Origin: Clostridium aceticum
GTDB taxonomy: Bacteria; Bacillota; Clostridia; Peptostreptococcales; Natronincolaceae
Direction of reading: 5' to 3'
NCBI RefSeq assembly: GCF_001042715.1
Contig: NZ_CP009687.1
Location: 3,897,418-3,961,417 of the forward strand
DNA length: 64,000 nt
In this document: positions 33,076 through 42,663 of the stretch, piece by piece
Layout: every line of letters begins with the position of its first letter
Numbering within the stretch: position 1 is the first letter of the stretch
The notes under the pieces: model-generated
What the model was told of the DNA's origin: nothing
What the model saw: the letters and a program-made list of their open reading frames with translations, nothing else
Databases searched by the model: none
Made by a program: the position numbers and the translations under genes

Positions 33076-34491
33076 ATGAGTATGAAACCTAAAAAACAAG
33101 CTACTCTAAGTCATGCACTAATTCCCATTGCCTTTTTAATCGGTATATTATCTTTATCTATTATTAAATTTGGTGCAGACCCTCACATTCCACTTATTTT
33201 GGCCATCATCGTTGCAGCACTTGTGGCAATCTATCTGTTGGGATACACTTGGGGTGAATTAGAGGAAGGAATTATTGATACCATCAAGATGGGGATGCAG
33301 GCCAGTTTAATTTTAATGGTCATCGGTGCCCTAATTGGTACATGGATTTTAAGTGGTACTGTACCTACAATGATTTATTTCGGTTTGCAATTGTTATCGC
33401 CAGGGATTTTCCTTGTGGCAACTGTTATTATTTGTTCTATCGTTTCTGTAGCTACAGGAAGTTCCTGGACTACTGCTGGTACAGTAGGGATTGCATTACT
33501 AGGTGTTGGTCAAGGTTTAAATATTCCTGCCCCTATGGTGGCGGGTGCAATTATTTCTGGAGCTTATTTTGGAGACAAAATGTCACCACTTTCTGATACA
33601 ACAAACTTAGCTCCTGCTATGGCAGGCGCGGATTTATTCGATCATATTAAGCACATGTTTTATACAACAGTGCCTAGCTTAATCATTGCACTTATTCTTT
33701 ATGGCGTTATTGGTGCTAGATATGCAGGTCGTGAATTGGATATGCAAAACATCCAATTGATGTTATCTACTATGACGGACTACTTTATGATTTCACCGGT
33801 ATTATTAATACCCCCGGTTTTTGTTATCATTATTGTTATGTTCAAGATTCCTGCTCTGCCGGGCTTAATTGCTGGTACACTGGTAGGTGGTATCTTTGCA
33901 GCAATCTTCCAGGGAGCTGGTCTAGGTGATATCATCGATGCAGCCCACTATGGCTTTGGTATGGAGTCAGGTGTTGAAATCGTGGATGACTTATTAAGTC
34001 GTGGTGGTTTAGACGGCATGATGTGGACAGTTTCCTTAATTTTAATTGCATTGTCCTTTGGTGGTATATTAGAAAAAACAGGTATGCTTAATGCAATTGG
34101 TGAGGCTATTATGAAGCTTGCCAATAGTACAGGGTCTTTGATCTTCTCTACGATATTAACAGGAATTGCTGTAAACTTATTAACTGGAGAACAGTATTTG
34201 TCTTTAGTAATCCCTGGTAGAATGTATAAAGAAATTTATGCAAAGCGAGGAATTCATCCTAAGGTTTTATCTAGAACCTTGGAGGATGCTGGTACTATCA
34301 CTTCACCCTTAATTCCTTGGAACACTTGTGGTGCCTATATGTGGACTACTTTAGGTATCCATCCATTTGCCTATGCACCTTATGCTTTCTTGAATATCCT
34401 AACACCAATCATAGCCATCATTTACGGTTATCTTGGGTTTACCATCACAAAACTTGATGAGACTGAGAAGAAACCAGTAACATCTAACTAG
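33076..34491 (+). CDS. nhaC: Na+/H+ antiporter, NhaC family
   Basis: This 471-residue membrane antiporter has about 11-12 hydrophobic helices. Typical NhaC sequences are GTWILSGTVPTMIYFG, SVATGSSWTTAGTVGIAL, GAYFGDKMSPLSDTTNLAP and EDAGTITSPLIPWNTCGAYM. NhaC exchanges external protons for internal Na+ and supports cytoplasmic pH control in alkaline or salty conditions. Related members exchange malate/lactate (MleN-type), so the ion coupling is inferred. AAGGAGG precedes ATG 33076 by 7 bases. It is monocistronic and followed by two hairpins. Confidence 0.9.
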   Translation: MSMKPKKQATLSHALIPIAFLIGILSLSIIKFGADPHIPLILAIIVAALVAIYLLGYTWGELEEGIIDTIKMGMQASLILMVIGALIGTWILSGTVPTMIYFGLQLLSPGIFLVATVIICSIVSVATGSSWTTAGTVGIALLGVGQGLNIPAPMVAGAIISGAYFGDKMSPLSDTTNLAPAMAGADLFDHIKHMFYTTVPSLIIALILYGVIGARYAGRELDMQNIQLMLSTMTDYFMISPVLLIPPVFVIIIVMFKIPALPGLIAGTLVGGIFAAIFQGAGLGDIIDAAHYGFGMESGVEIVDDLLSRGGLDGMMWTVSLILIALSFGGILEKTGMLNAIGEAIMKLANSTGSLIFSTILTGIAVNLLTGEQYLSLVIPGRMYKEIYAKRGIHPKVLSRTLEDAGTITSPLIPWNTCGAYMWTTLGIHPFAYAPYAFLNILTPIIAIIYGYLGFTITKLDETEKKPVTSN

Positions 34492-34497
34492 ATTTTA

Positions 34498-34522
34498 AAA
34501 GGAACCTTAAAGGTTCCTTTTT
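34498..34522 (+). terminator. Terminator of nhaC
   Basis: An AAAGGAACCTT/AAGGTTCCTTT stem follows the stop and ends in TTTTT. Confidence 0.8.
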
Positions 34523-34568
34523 GCAAATATAAAACCTCGAGAATTCTTCTCGAGGTTTTATATTTGCA
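34522..34568. repeat. 47-bp perfect inverted repeat between convergent genes
   Basis: Twenty-two-base arms, TGCAAATATAAAACCTCGAG + AA and its exact complement, surround a 3-base centre. It may terminate the FMN-binding gene on the minus strand. The arms are longer than a normal terminator stem. Confidence 0.7.
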
Positions 34569-34587
34569 CTTTATTTTAAAAACTTAA

Positions 34588-35211
34588 CTACTCCTCTAAT
34601 CCTAAGGCATTTCTAACAGCTTCTATCGTTCCTCTACTGGACAACGTGGCACCAGACACAACATCTACTTCTGTTGATTGAGCCTCAATAATACGTTCCT
34701 TAATGGTATCAGCAGCAGTATCTCCTAGTCCCGGTGTATCATTGATTTCTACGATCTCTATAGACTGAATTTTTTCGCTGACTACATTTACTTGAACTTT
34801 AATATCCCCTGCATATCCTTTTGCCTCTCCTTCATGGGAGCCATTAGGATAAGCTATTGGTCCATTAGCTAAGGCATCCTCTACTGCATTGATCAGCCCT
34901 TTACTAGATAATGTAGCACCTGATACAATATCCACTTCTGTTGATTGCGCTTCAATAATACTATCCGCAACTCTTCTTGCTGCATTATCACCTAAACCCG
35001 GAGTATCATTGATCTCAAGGATATCCACGGATAATATTTCTCCCTCTGCTACTTCTACCCTTACCTTAATTTCTCCACCATAACCCTCTGCCACACCTTC
35101 TAAAAACTGACTTTCTGGACCTCCAAAAACGATATTTCCTCCAAACAATATGGCAATTGTTAATAATGGAAGGATTACCATAGCAATTTTTTGTTGTTTT
35201 GACAATGTCAT
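34588..35211 (-). CDS. Membrane-anchored protein with two FMN-binding domains
   Basis: This protein of about 207 residues has an N-terminal transmembrane helix (IAMVILPLLTIAILFGG) and two tandem FMN_bind (RnfG/NqrC-like) domains. Each copy contains EINDTPGLGD, IIEAQSTEVD and VSGATLSS; the Thr in SGAT is the residue to which FMN is attached covalently in this family. The two domains are nearly identical in these blocks, so the duplication looks recent. Such proteins carry electrons across the membrane surface. The start is ATG 35211 or the TTG at 35205, which is better spaced from AGGAGG. No partner oxidoreductase is adjacent. Confidence 0.85.
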   Translation of the reverse strand: MTLSKQQKIAMVILPLLTIAILFGGNIVFGGPESQFLEGVAEGYGGEIKVRVEVAEGEILSVDILEINDTPGLGDNAARRVADSIIEAQSTEVDIVSGATLSSKGLINAVEDALANGPIAYPNGSHEGEAKGYAGDIKVQVNVVSEKIQSIEIVEINDTPGLGDTAADTIKERIIEAQSTEVDVVSGATLSSRGTIEAVRNALGLEE

Positions 35212-35341
35212 GCACCTCCTGATTGTTATTATATCTACTATCATAACATAAATTCCTGTTAATTAAAATAATTTTTAATTAACAATTATTGTTGTTAACT
35301 CCTCTTGTCATCCTATTATTTACCCTTTTTGCAGAAAAATA

Positions 35342-35374
35342 TAGATGTAGGAAATAATTTTTTTCCTACATCTA
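35342..35374 (-). terminator. Terminator of the pst-phoU operon
   Basis: A 13-bp stem TAGATGTAGGAAA/TTTCCTACATCTA lies just past the phoU stop. The minus strand continues with TATTTTTCTG. Confidence 0.8.
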
Positions 35375-35391
35375 CTATATTTCTTAAAAAA

Positions 35392-36042
35392 TTAGTTGAT
35401 TTTTACTATTTTCCCAGTTTTCATATAGATAATTCTTTCACCAATGTTGGTGGCATGATCTGCAATCCGCTCTAAATATCTCCCAGTAAACAGCAGGTGG
35501 GTTGCCTGTTGAATGATTTCTGGGTTTTCTATCATCATATTGATTAGTTCCATATAGATATCTTCATATAACCGATCTACTGCTTCGTCATCATGAGCCA
35601 CTTCTTCTGCTAAATCAACATCTGCCTTCATAAATGCATCTAAGCTTTTCTTTACCATATTTTCCGTCAGTGTAGCCATTTTAGGAATATCAATCAAAGG
35701 TTTTATTAAAGGGGTATCTCCAATATCTAAGGTAACTTTAGCAATGTTTACGGCATAGTCCCCCATGCGCTCTAAATCTGTAATAATTTTCAGTATCGTA
35801 CCTATTACTCTTAAATCCTTTGCCATTGGCTGCTGTAAAGCCAATAAAGACATACACTCTTGCTCTATCTTTAGTTCAAGCTCGTCTATAGCATCATCCA
35901 ATTCATACACCTGCCTAGCCATTTGTAAATCTTGTTTTGCCAAGCCTTGAACCGCTGTTTCAATAATATTCTGCACCATAGCTCCCATTTTCAATAACAA
36001 AATATTTAATTCCTTCAACTGTTGAAAATAATTGCTTCTCAT
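35392..36042 (-). CDS. phoU: Phosphate signalling protein PhoU
   Basis: This 216-residue protein consists of two PhoU three-helix repeats. Each has the acidic metal-binding pattern (ELDDAIDELELKIEQECM in the first, HDDEAVDRLYEDIY in the second), and ATNIGERIIYMKTG lies at the end. PhoU links Pst transporter status to the phosphate-sensing kinase and limits uptake. It is the last gene of pstSCAB-phoU, 15 bases after pstB. The phoR/phoP genes expected to control it are outside the window. Confidence 0.95.
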   Translation of the reverse strand: MRSNYFQQLKELNILLLKMGAMVQNIIETAVQGLAKQDLQMARQVYELDDAIDELELKIEQECMSLLALQQPMAKDLRVIGTILKIITDLERMGDYAVNIAKVTLDIGDTPLIKPLIDIPKMATLTENMVKKSLDAFMKADVDLAEEVAHDDEAVDRLYEDIYMELINMMIENPEIIQQATHLLFTGRYLERIADHATNIGERIIYMKTGKIVKIN

Positions 36043-36057
36043 ATACCTCTCCTTCCT

Positions 36058-36810
36058 CTAACCAAATCTTCCTGTAATATAATCCTCTGTTCTTTTATCT
36101 CTTGGGGTAGTAAAGATAGCTTGCGTTTTATCTACCTCAACTAAATCCCCCATTAGGAAAAAAGCTGTATTGTCAGAAATTCTTGCAGCTTGCTGCATAG
36201 AATGGGTAACAATAATAATTGTGTAATTCTCTTTTAAGTCCATGATTAGTTCTTCAATTTTTGCAGTTGCAATGGGATCAAGGGCAGAGGTAGGTTCATC
36301 CATCAACAGCACTTCTGGCTTCATAGCTAAAGCTCTGGCTATGCACAACCTTTGTTGCTGACCTCCTGATAAACCTAAGGCTGACTTATTTAACCGATCC
36401 TTTACTTCTTCCCATAGGGCAGCTTCTTTCAAACTTCTTTCAACAATGCTATCTAATTCCTTTTTATCCTTCATGCCATATCGTCTAGGACCATAGGCCA
36501 CATTCTCATAAACTGACTTAGGAAAAGGATTGGGCTTTTGAAATACCATACCAATTCTTCTTCTTAAAGCAACGACATCTACATCCTCCTTATAGATATC
36601 CTGATCCTCTAAATACACCGAACCCTCTATGTGAACATCTTCTATTAAATCATTCATACGGTTTAATGTCCTTAAAAAAGTGGATTTACCACAGCCCGAG
36701 GGACCGATAAAGGCTGTTACCTTTTTCGCCTCTATATTTAAAGAAATATTTTTAAGGGCTTGAAAATCACTGTAATATAAGTTTAAATCCCTTACAGATA
36801 GTTTAGACAT
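36058..36810 (-). CDS. pstB: Phosphate ABC transporter ATP-binding protein
   Basis: This 250-residue ATPase powers PstCA. The Walker [10 protein letters not shown] is at residues 36-44, the signature LSGGQQQR near 148 and the Walker [13 protein letters not shown] near 170. The PstB-typical [14 protein letters not shown] segment follows the Q-loop. The C-terminus YITGRFG is standard. It lies 37 bases after pstA and 15 bases before phoU. Confidence 0.97.
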   Translation of the reverse strand: MSKLSVRDLNLYYSDFQALKNISLNIEAKKVTAFIGPSGCGKSTFLRTLNRMNDLIEDVHIEGSVYLEDQDIYKEDVDVVALRRRIGMVFQKPNPFPKSVYENVAYGPRRYGMKDKKELDSIVERSLKEAALWEEVKDRLNKSALGLSGGQQQRLCIARALAMKPEVLLMDEPTSALDPIATAKIEELIMDLKENYTIIIVTHSMQQAARISDNTAFFLMGDLVEVDKTQAIFTTPRDKRTEDYITGRFG

Positions 36811-36847
36811 GAAAATTCCTCCAGCTTCTAGGGTTGATTTGTTTTCT

Positions 36848-37693
36848 CTAAGCTCTATTCACCTTTTTAAATTTTATCCTTATGGTGGTGGCAATCATAA
36901 AAAATATAGAGATAATGCTTAATAACACCAATGCTGTTCCGTATTTGACTTCTTCTGGCATATTAGGCACTTGGGTTGATATAATGTATAGGTGATAAGG
37001 CAATGCCATTGCTTGATCAAATATAGACTTTGGTAGTCTTGGCAGGAAAAAGGCCGCCACTGTCAAAAGGATAGGTGCTGTTTCTCCAGCTGCCCTACCG
37101 ATCCCTAAAATAGCTCCAGTTAAAATCCCTGGCATCGCATGAGGCAGTACAACATTTTTTATCGTCTGCCACTTTGTAGCCCCTAAAGCTAAGGATGCTT
37201 CACGATAACTTTTGGGAACACTTTTAAGAGCCTCTTCTGATGCTGTAATAACAATAGGGAGAATAAGACAAGCTAGGGTTAATGCTCCCGCCAAAATCGA
37301 AGAACCCAAACCTAAAAATAGTACAAATAAGCCTAAACCGAATAATCCATATACAACAGAGGGTACCCCTGCTAAATTTAGTATCGCTAACCGGATAAGT
37401 CTATAGATCTTTCCATGGGCTGCATATTCTGTTAGGTAAATAGCAGAACCAATCCCTAGCGGCAAGGCAATACTGATGGTACCCAGCACTAGGTAAATGG
37501 TACCAACAATCGCTGGAAAAATCCCTCCCTCTCGCATACCTTTACGGGGCATCCCAGTAATAAACTCCCAACTGATGCCACCTATTCCTTTGTAGATAAT
37601 GTAGCCTATAATCAACAACGTAGGGACGACTACCAATAGCATGGTGAGGGTCAATACGCCAAAAGCAAGCTTTTCTCTCATTTGTTTTGTCAT
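36848..37693 (-). CDS. pstA: Phosphate ABC transporter permease PstA
   Basis: This 281-residue permease has six transmembrane helices and the ABC permease EAA-like loop [20 protein letters not shown] facing PstB. It forms the channel with PstC. The start ATG 37693 has GGGAGGGAATG upstream, and pstC ends at the adjacent base, so the two are tightly coupled. The [12 protein letters not shown] block is conserved in the family. Confidence 0.95.
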   Translation of the reverse strand: MTKQMREKLAFGVLTLTMLLVVVPTLLIIGYIIYKGIGGISWEFITGMPRKGMREGGIFPAIVGTIYLVLGTISIALPLGIGSAIYLTEYAAHGKIYRLIRLAILNLAGVPSVVYGLFGLGLFVLFLGLGSSILAGALTLACLILPIVITASEEALKSVPKSYREASLALGATKWQTIKNVVLPHAMPGILTGAILGIGRAAGETAPILLTVAAFFLPRLPKSIFDQAMALPYHLYIISTQVPNMPEEVKYGTALVLLSIISIFFMIATTIRIKFKKVNRA

Positions 37694-38632
37694 TTACATT
37701 CCCTCCCTCTTAGCTTTAGAAAGAACGGCGTCTGCTATAAGATTGATGGTAGTTGTCATAAACAACAGCACAATTCCTACTGCAAATAACGCATGGTAAT
37801 GGGTACCGTTCCTTACTGTATCCCCCATTTCTGCTGCAATGGTGGCTGTCATAGTCCTTCCTGAAACCAGAAAAGAATCTGGTATTTGGGCTGCATTACC
37901 TGTTACCATCATGACTGTCATGGTTTCACCGATAGCACGACCAACCCCCAGCATCACTGCTGCAATAATTCCTGATGAAGCAGCAGGGACTAAAACATGC
38001 TTGATGGTTTCCCACTTTGTCGCTCCAAGAGCAAGAGAGGCTTCTTTATATTCCTTTGGTAATGCACTTATAGCGTCATCAGAAATACTAATAATAGTAG
38101 GCAATGCCATAAGAGAAACTAAAATAGATCCAGTTAGCACAGTGAATCCTGAGGATAAAGAAAAGGTAATCCTTACCCAATTGGATAGTACTACAATTCC
38201 AAGAAAGCCCAGTACTACAGAAGGAATCGCAGATAAAAATTCTATAATCACCTTCAAACCCGTCTTTATTTTCGGTGGTGCCACCTCAGCAATATAGATG
38301 GCACAACCGATACCTATGGGGACGGAAATAAAGATAGCTCCCAAAGTTACCATGAGTGACCCTGCCACCAATGGTAAGATGCCATATTGAGGATTCACTG
38401 ATATAGGAAACCAGCTTCTCCCAAATAAAAATTCTTTTAAAGTGACATCTTTAAAAAGCATTACACCTGATCTAAATAGAAAAAAGAAGATTAAAGCAAC
38501 AATAACGACAGATGTAACCCCCATAAACATAATCACATTTTCAATGAAAAACTCTCCTAATCTATGTTTAATGCCTTTTTTAAGGCTCTTTTCATGCTTC
38601 ATTTCTTTTACCTTTACAGTTGCTTCCCTCAT
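37694..38632 (-). CDS. pstC: Phosphate ABC transporter permease PstC
   Basis: This permease of about 312 residues has a Lys-rich cytoplasmic N-terminus and six helices. The EAA-like loop [20 protein letters not shown] and GVGRAIGETMTVMMVTGN are diagnostic. I prefer ATG 38632 because AAAGGTGG lies 5 bases upstream; the frame from 38641 would begin inside it. Unusually, about 450 bp separates it from pstS, a gap filled with repeats. Confidence 0.95.
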   Translation of the reverse strand: MREATVKVKEMKHEKSLKKGIKHRLGEFFIENVIMFMGVTSVVIVALIFFFLFRSGVMLFKDVTLKEFLFGRSWFPISVNPQYGILPLVAGSLMVTLGAIFISVPIGIGCAIYIAEVAPPKIKTGLKVIIEFLSAIPSVVLGFLGIVVLSNWVRITFSLSSGFTVLTGSILVSLMALPTIISISDDAISALPKEYKEASLALGATKWETIKHVLVPAASSGIIAAVMLGVGRAIGETMTVMMVTGNAAQIPDSFLVSGRTMTATIAAEMGDTVRNGTHYHALFAVGIVLLFMTTTINLIADAVLSKAKREGM

Positions 38633-38689
38633 GCTAACCACCTTTCAATCATTAAAGGATACTAAAGCTATTTCTCTAATCCCTTTAAT

Positions 38690-38716
38690 ATACTAAGAAC
38701 TACATTTACAGCCTAA
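38690..38716. repeat. Fragment shared with repeat family B
   Basis: ATATACTAAGAACTACATTT and CAGCC match the core of the element at 29088-29116 with three changes. No ends of the family B element are present. Confidence 0.45.
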
Positions 38717-38836
38717 AATCTCCACATCATTTAATCTTAAAAATTGTCCTATCTTTTCTATCCCCATAGAAAATAGTAGAAACAAATTATTGATAAAATA
38801 TAAGGATAGGAGGATACAGATAACCAACTACAAAGC

Positions 38837-39022
38837 TTAACAAAATGCAGACCGTATGCATTTGCAGGAAATGACTACAATGTTCAATTCATGTAAGTGA
38901 AAAATCCGTAAAGAAATTTGCATGTTTGAGCGGTAGCGAGTTTGCAAATTTTAGGATTTTTCACTGGAATGAATTGCTAACATTGTTCATTTCTGAAACC
39001 GCAGGAGGGCGCATTTTGTTAA
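38837..39022. repeat. Repeat family C: 186-bp element folding into one long hairpin
   Basis: Perfect 12-bp terminal inverted repeats TTAACAAAATGC/GCATTTTGTTAA enclose nested arms: GAAATGA..ACAATGTT and AACATTGTTCATTTC, AATTCAT/ATGAATT, and GTGAAAAATCC/GGATTTTTCAC. The centre carries GAAATTTGCATGTTTGAGCG and TTTGCAAATTTT. It is non-coding and sits between pstS and pstC on the operon strand, where the hairpin may act on the transcript. A degenerate half copy lies at 28890-28992. Confidence 0.7.
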
Positions 39023-39088
39023 GGTATAAAATTCGTTATCTATAGTTAGCACACTAACCATCCTCTAACAAATCCTCTGTTATGCTTC

Positions 39089-40003
39089 TTAGTTATTTGG
39101 TATAAATCCTACTTCTTCAACAATTCTTTGACCTTCTGTACCCATGATAAAGTCCATGTATAATTTCATAACACCAGTTGGTTCTCCTGCTGTATAAACA
39201 AATAACGGTCTTGCTACTGGATAGCTTCCACCTTGTACTGTTTGTAAAGATGGTAAAATCGCTTCGCTTCCTGCTTCTTTTGCTACTGGTACAGCCTTTA
39301 TATCTCCACTAAGATAAGCTAAGCCGATATATCCAATACCATTAACATCTTGCTTTAATCCTTCTACGATCGCTTGGGTTGAAGGCATTAGATTTGAATG
39401 TGCTGCGTATTCTTCATCCTTTAATACAAACTCCTTGAAAAAGGCATAAGTACCAGAGTTAGATTCTCTTGAGTACAGGGTGATGGCTGCATCTTTGCCC
39501 CCTACTTCCTTCCAGTTAGTAATCTCCCCTGTAAAGATGTCTTTTAAATTTTCTAAGGTTAAGCTTTCGATTTCGTTGTCCTTGTGTACTGCAATAGCAA
39601 TACCGTCTGTCCCAGTTATAAATTCCTTTAACTCAAAGCCATTTGCCTTTGCTTGGTCCATCTCTTCATTTTTCATTTTTCTAGAAGATTGTGCCATATC
39701 AGCGGTGCCATTGATAATAGCTGCAATTCCTGTTCCTGAACCCCCACCTGTGACAGCGATTTGTGCTTCAGGGTATTGGTCCATAAACTCTTCTGCCCAT
39801 TGCTGCCCTAAGTTTACCATAGTATCAGATCCACGAACTTGTACTAATTTACTAAAATCTACATCATTAGATGTGTTTGTCTCGTTTGAAGCTTGATCTC
39901 CATTGGTGGTGTTGGCTGGTTCCTGTGATTGACTGCCTCCACATCCAACAAGTGCAACTGCTGCTATCATTACTACTACTAGTAATAAAGCTATTTTTTT
40001 CAT
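39089..40003 (-). CDS. pstS: Phosphate-binding lipoprotein PstS
   Basis: This 304-residue periplasmic-type phosphate receptor is held by a lipid anchor at the lipobox ALVGC (Cys21). The Pro/Asn/Thr-rich linker (residues 25-50) is followed by the ligand motifs VRGSDTMVNLGQQW, GGGSGTGIAAIINGTADMAQSSR and SRESNSGTYAFFKEFV. It delivers phosphate to PstCA. It is the first pst gene; the 450-bp gap before pstC may allow extra pstS message. A PhoP-type box and -10 lie upstream. Confidence 0.96.
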   Translation of the reverse strand: MKKIALLLVVVMIAAVALVGCGGSQSQEPANTTNGDQASNETNTSNDVDFSKLVQVRGSDTMVNLGQQWAEEFMDQYPEAQIAVTGGGSGTGIAAIINGTADMAQSSRKMKNEEMDQAKANGFELKEFITGTDGIAIAVHKDNEIESLTLENLKDIFTGEITNWKEVGGKDAAITLYSRESNSGTYAFFKEFVLKDEEYAAHSNLMPSTQAIVEGLKQDVNGIGYIGLAYLSGDIKAVPVAKEAGSEAILPSLQTVQGGSYPVARPLFVYTAGEPTGVMKLYMDFIMGTEGQRIVEEVGFIPNN

Positions 40004-40063
40004 TACCTATTCCCCTTTCAATCTTCCTAATTTTTTAGACCTTTGGTCTCAACTACATAAACT

Positions 40064-40128
40064 ATTATATTGCTTATTGCTTTTCCTATGGTTAAGGAAA
40101 AGTTAATGGAATGTTATGTTTATGTTAA
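40064..40128 (-). promoter_or_regulatory. Pho box and promoter of pstS
   Basis: On the minus strand four TTAAC-like units (TTAAC, ATAAC, TTAAC, TTAAC) recur with an exact 11-bp period over 40091-40128. A TATAAT -10 at 40064-40069 follows after 21 bp. This is the direct-repeat layout of PhoP binding sites (TTAACA-type) in Bacillus. The box overlaps the 3' end of the chemoreceptor gene. Confidence 0.7.
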
Positions 40129-42314
40129 GCGATTTTCTCTTCTTCCAATTTTTCTTCATCTATTTCTTCCATTGTTGAAGGAATGATTTCTAGTTCTAGC
40201 TCTTCTTGTAACCTTTCTACGCTTTCATTAGAAAGTCCCTGGTCTTCGTCTACGGATGACTCTTCTTTTTCTTCATCACTTATTTTAAAGCATGAAACAA
40301 TGGAGGTTAGTTCAGTAGCCATATCCCTCAATTCATTACTTACATGGGTGATATTATGCATTGTATTGGATTGTTGTTGTGTACCCTCTGCAATCTGTTT
40401 TGCTCCTTCCACCGTGTAATAAATCATTTCTTCGATTTTTTTCATATACTCATTGACTGCTTCAATACCTAAAACCTGTTTTTTTGCCGCTTCATTATTT
40501 TTAGAAGTCATCTCACCTACTGCTTCAATGGATTGATATATAGTATTAAAGCTTTGCTTTGCATAGTTTGAAGCTTTTTTCCCTTCTATAGACTGTTGCT
40601 GTGCATAGTGAATTTTGTTACGAACATCCTGCACCTTATTTAATATATCAGCAACAACCGCTGTTATCTCAATGGCAGTTTCATTACTTTGCTCAGATAA
40701 CTTTCTTACCTCCTGTGCAACTACAGCAAACCCCCTACCCTCTTGCCCTGCTCTAGCTGCTTCAATAGATGCATTTAAAGCTAATAAGTTTGTATCCTTG
40801 GCTATTTTCTTAATATAGTCTACAAATTGTCGGATTTTCTTAGAGTCTTCTACCAGCGTCAATACATCCTTCACCGTCATTTCTATAGCATGATCAATCT
40901 CCACAATTCCTTCTACTGCTTTTTCTGTAGCTTCAAGTCCTGCTTTTATAGACTGTCTCGCTTTGACCCCTTCTGCTACTGCATCTACACTCATGTTTTC
41001 CACTTCTTCTGCTTGTTTTGTCACACCGTAAATAGCTTGTTGGATGTTGCAAACAACATTGCGGCTTTCCTCTGCAGTAGATAAAAACTGTTGGGCTGTA
41101 GCGGCGATTTCCTCCATGTAATGCTCTGCATAGTCACTGGTTTCTAGCATCTGCTCTTCAGCCTCATGTAGATTTCTTGTAGTAGTAGAAAGCTTTTCCA
41201 ATACCTGTCTTTGTGATGTCACCATGCCATTGATACTGTTGGATAAGTCTTCAAATTCATCCTTAGAATTGCAGTGGGCAAATATAGTAAAATCTCCTTC
41301 AGCTATTTTTTTCATTACCTTTACCATCTCGTTTATATACCTAATAAACTGTCTTCTAACAAAGACGGTGGATAACCCAATAGCCATCATAACAGCAATT
41401 AAAATAATCAAAAGGGTATTGTTTCTGATTTCTTGTGCTACACTTAAGTACTCTTTTTCTGGAAGTGTAAAGGCAATCACCCAGTCTGTTGAAGGTACCC
41501 AGTGATAAAAATAGCTCCACCTATTACCTTCTATAGAAATCTGTTGAAAACCATAGGTTTGTTCTTGTGCTATATGCTCCAAAATAGATAGACTTATAGC
41601 ATCTTCTCCCTCTTCCATCAGCATCTTTGCATCTGGATGGCTCAGCATTTCTCCTTTTGTGTTGATGATAAAACCATAACCAGCCTCTCCTATCTCTGTG
41701 TTTCTTACTACCCTATCAAAATTGGCAAAATCGAAGGTAATCGCTATAGCTCCTAAGACCTGGCCCGTTTGATGCATAATAGGGTATGCCATAGATAAAG
41801 TAGGTATTTTAACCCCAGTTTGGCTTAAGGAAGAAAGATAAACATCACTCATGATAAAACCTTTCTTAGTCATGGCATCTTTAGCAAACTGTAAATCCTC
41901 GATTCCTAAACTATAACCAGTTCGCCCTAAGCTGTCTACAACAATATTTCCATCCAGCCCCACAATGAAAATGCTCTCATAGTATCCCATAGAATCTACA
42001 TAAATCTTTCTCAATATTTGATTACTCTCCTTTAAGGCAATCTCATCTTCCACTTCCCTCCCTTGGTTATAGCTTTCCAACACGTGGGTAAAGGAGGCAT
42101 TAGCAGAAAGGTTTTTCAATAAAAACTCCGTATCCTGTAATGTAGTTCTTGTATTTCCTACAATACCCTGCAATAAAATATTGTATTTTTGTACCTCTCC
42201 CTCCTGTAAAGCTTTAAAACTTGCCCTATAAGCATAGGTTCCTAATACGAAAGTAGGTAAGGTGCATAGGATTAAAAAAACTGCCATTAGCTTTGTTGCA
42301 ATTTTAAATTTCAT
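40125..42314 (-). CDS. Methyl-accepting chemotaxis protein with dCache sensor
   Basis: This 729-residue chemoreceptor has TM1 at residues 8-30, an extracellular Cache-type domain to about residue 275 ([20 protein letters not shown]), TM2 near 295-315, HAMP, and a signalling domain. The hairpin tip reads [21 protein letters not shown], quoted in part as [20 protein letters not shown]. The C-terminus is an acidic, Glu-rich tail with no CheR pentapeptide. It lies directly upstream of pstS, and its own promoter region carries PhoP-like repeats. Sensing phosphate or phosphate-starvation signals is therefore a reasonable inference. Confidence 0.92.
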   Translation of the reverse strand: MKFKIATKLMAVFLILCTLPTFVLGTYAYRASFKALQEGEVQKYNILLQGIVGNTRTTLQDTEFLLKNLSANASFTHVLESYNQGREVEDEIALKESNQILRKIYVDSMGYYESIFIVGLDGNIVVDSLGRTGYSLGIEDLQFAKDAMTKKGFIMSDVYLSSLSQTGVKIPTLSMAYPIMHQTGQVLGAIAITFDFANFDRVVRNTEIGEAGYGFIINTKGEMLSHPDAKMLMEEGEDAISLSILEHIAQEQTYGFQQISIEGNRWSYFYHWVPSTDWVIAFTLPEKEYLSVAQEIRNNTLLIILIAVMMAIGLSTVFVRRQFIRYINEMVKVMKKIAEGDFTIFAHCNSKDEFEDLSNSINGMVTSQRQVLEKLSTTTRNLHEAEEQMLETSDYAEHYMEEIAATAQQFLSTAEESRNVVCNIQQAIYGVTKQAEEVENMSVDAVAEGVKARQSIKAGLEATEKAVEGIVEIDHAIEMTVKDVLTLVEDSKKIRQFVDYIKKIAKDTNLLALNASIEAARAGQEGRGFAVVAQEVRKLSEQSNETAIEITAVVADILNKVQDVRNKIHYAQQQSIEGKKASNYAKQSFNTIYQSIEAVGEMTSKNNEAAKKQVLGIEAVNEYMKKIEEMIYYTVEGAKQIAEGTQQQSNTMHNITHVSNELRDMATELTSIVSCFKISDEEKEESSVDEDQGLSNESVERLQEELELEIIPSTMEEIDEEKLEEEKIA

Positions 42315-42361
42315 AACACGTCCCCTTTACGAATGAAATTTTCTACTTTATTCCAAATACC

Positions 42362-42416
42362 ACTATATGTTTTAACTTTTATTAACAGATTAAGTTCACG
42401 TTAAGTTTCTGTTAAC
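42362..42416 (-). promoter_or_regulatory. Pho-box-like repeats and promoter of the chemoreceptor
   Basis: On the minus strand TTAAC, TTAAC and TTAAT start at an exact 11-bp period (42389-42416). They are followed after 21 bp by TATAGT (42362-42367). The number of bases between box and -10 is the same as at pstS. Confidence 0.6.
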
Positions 42417-42518
42417 TTTCATCATATGCTTTTTTCTTCTGCTATAAGATATTTAGCAGCAAGGATTATTTTTTCATGCTTTTTTGGTATAATACTTTGT
42501 AGTAGTAGTGCAATTATT

Positions 42519-42627
42519 CCTGTTAACTTAAACCATAATTTGTCACCCTGAGGGGAGTAAAGTGAAGGGGAAGGATGACAGCTCGAGAGGGTTTTGGAAG
42601 TAATTGTGTTGAGTTAACGCCTATCAT
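42519..42627. repeat. MITE-like repeat family A, copy 6 (reverse orientation)
   Basis: TGTTAACTTAAACCATAATT at the left and GAGTTAACGCCTATCAT at the right, with GTCACCCTGAGGGGAG inside. It lies just upstream of the pyrophosphatase gene. Confidence 0.8.
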
Positions 42628-42663
42628 AATAAATAAATATAAAAATATTAAGGAGAATTACAT

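Noticed and set aside
40125-42314. Antisense frames within the chemoreceptor, up to 93 codons
   Set aside because: They are Ser/Cys-rich shadows of the coding strand with no ribosome sites.
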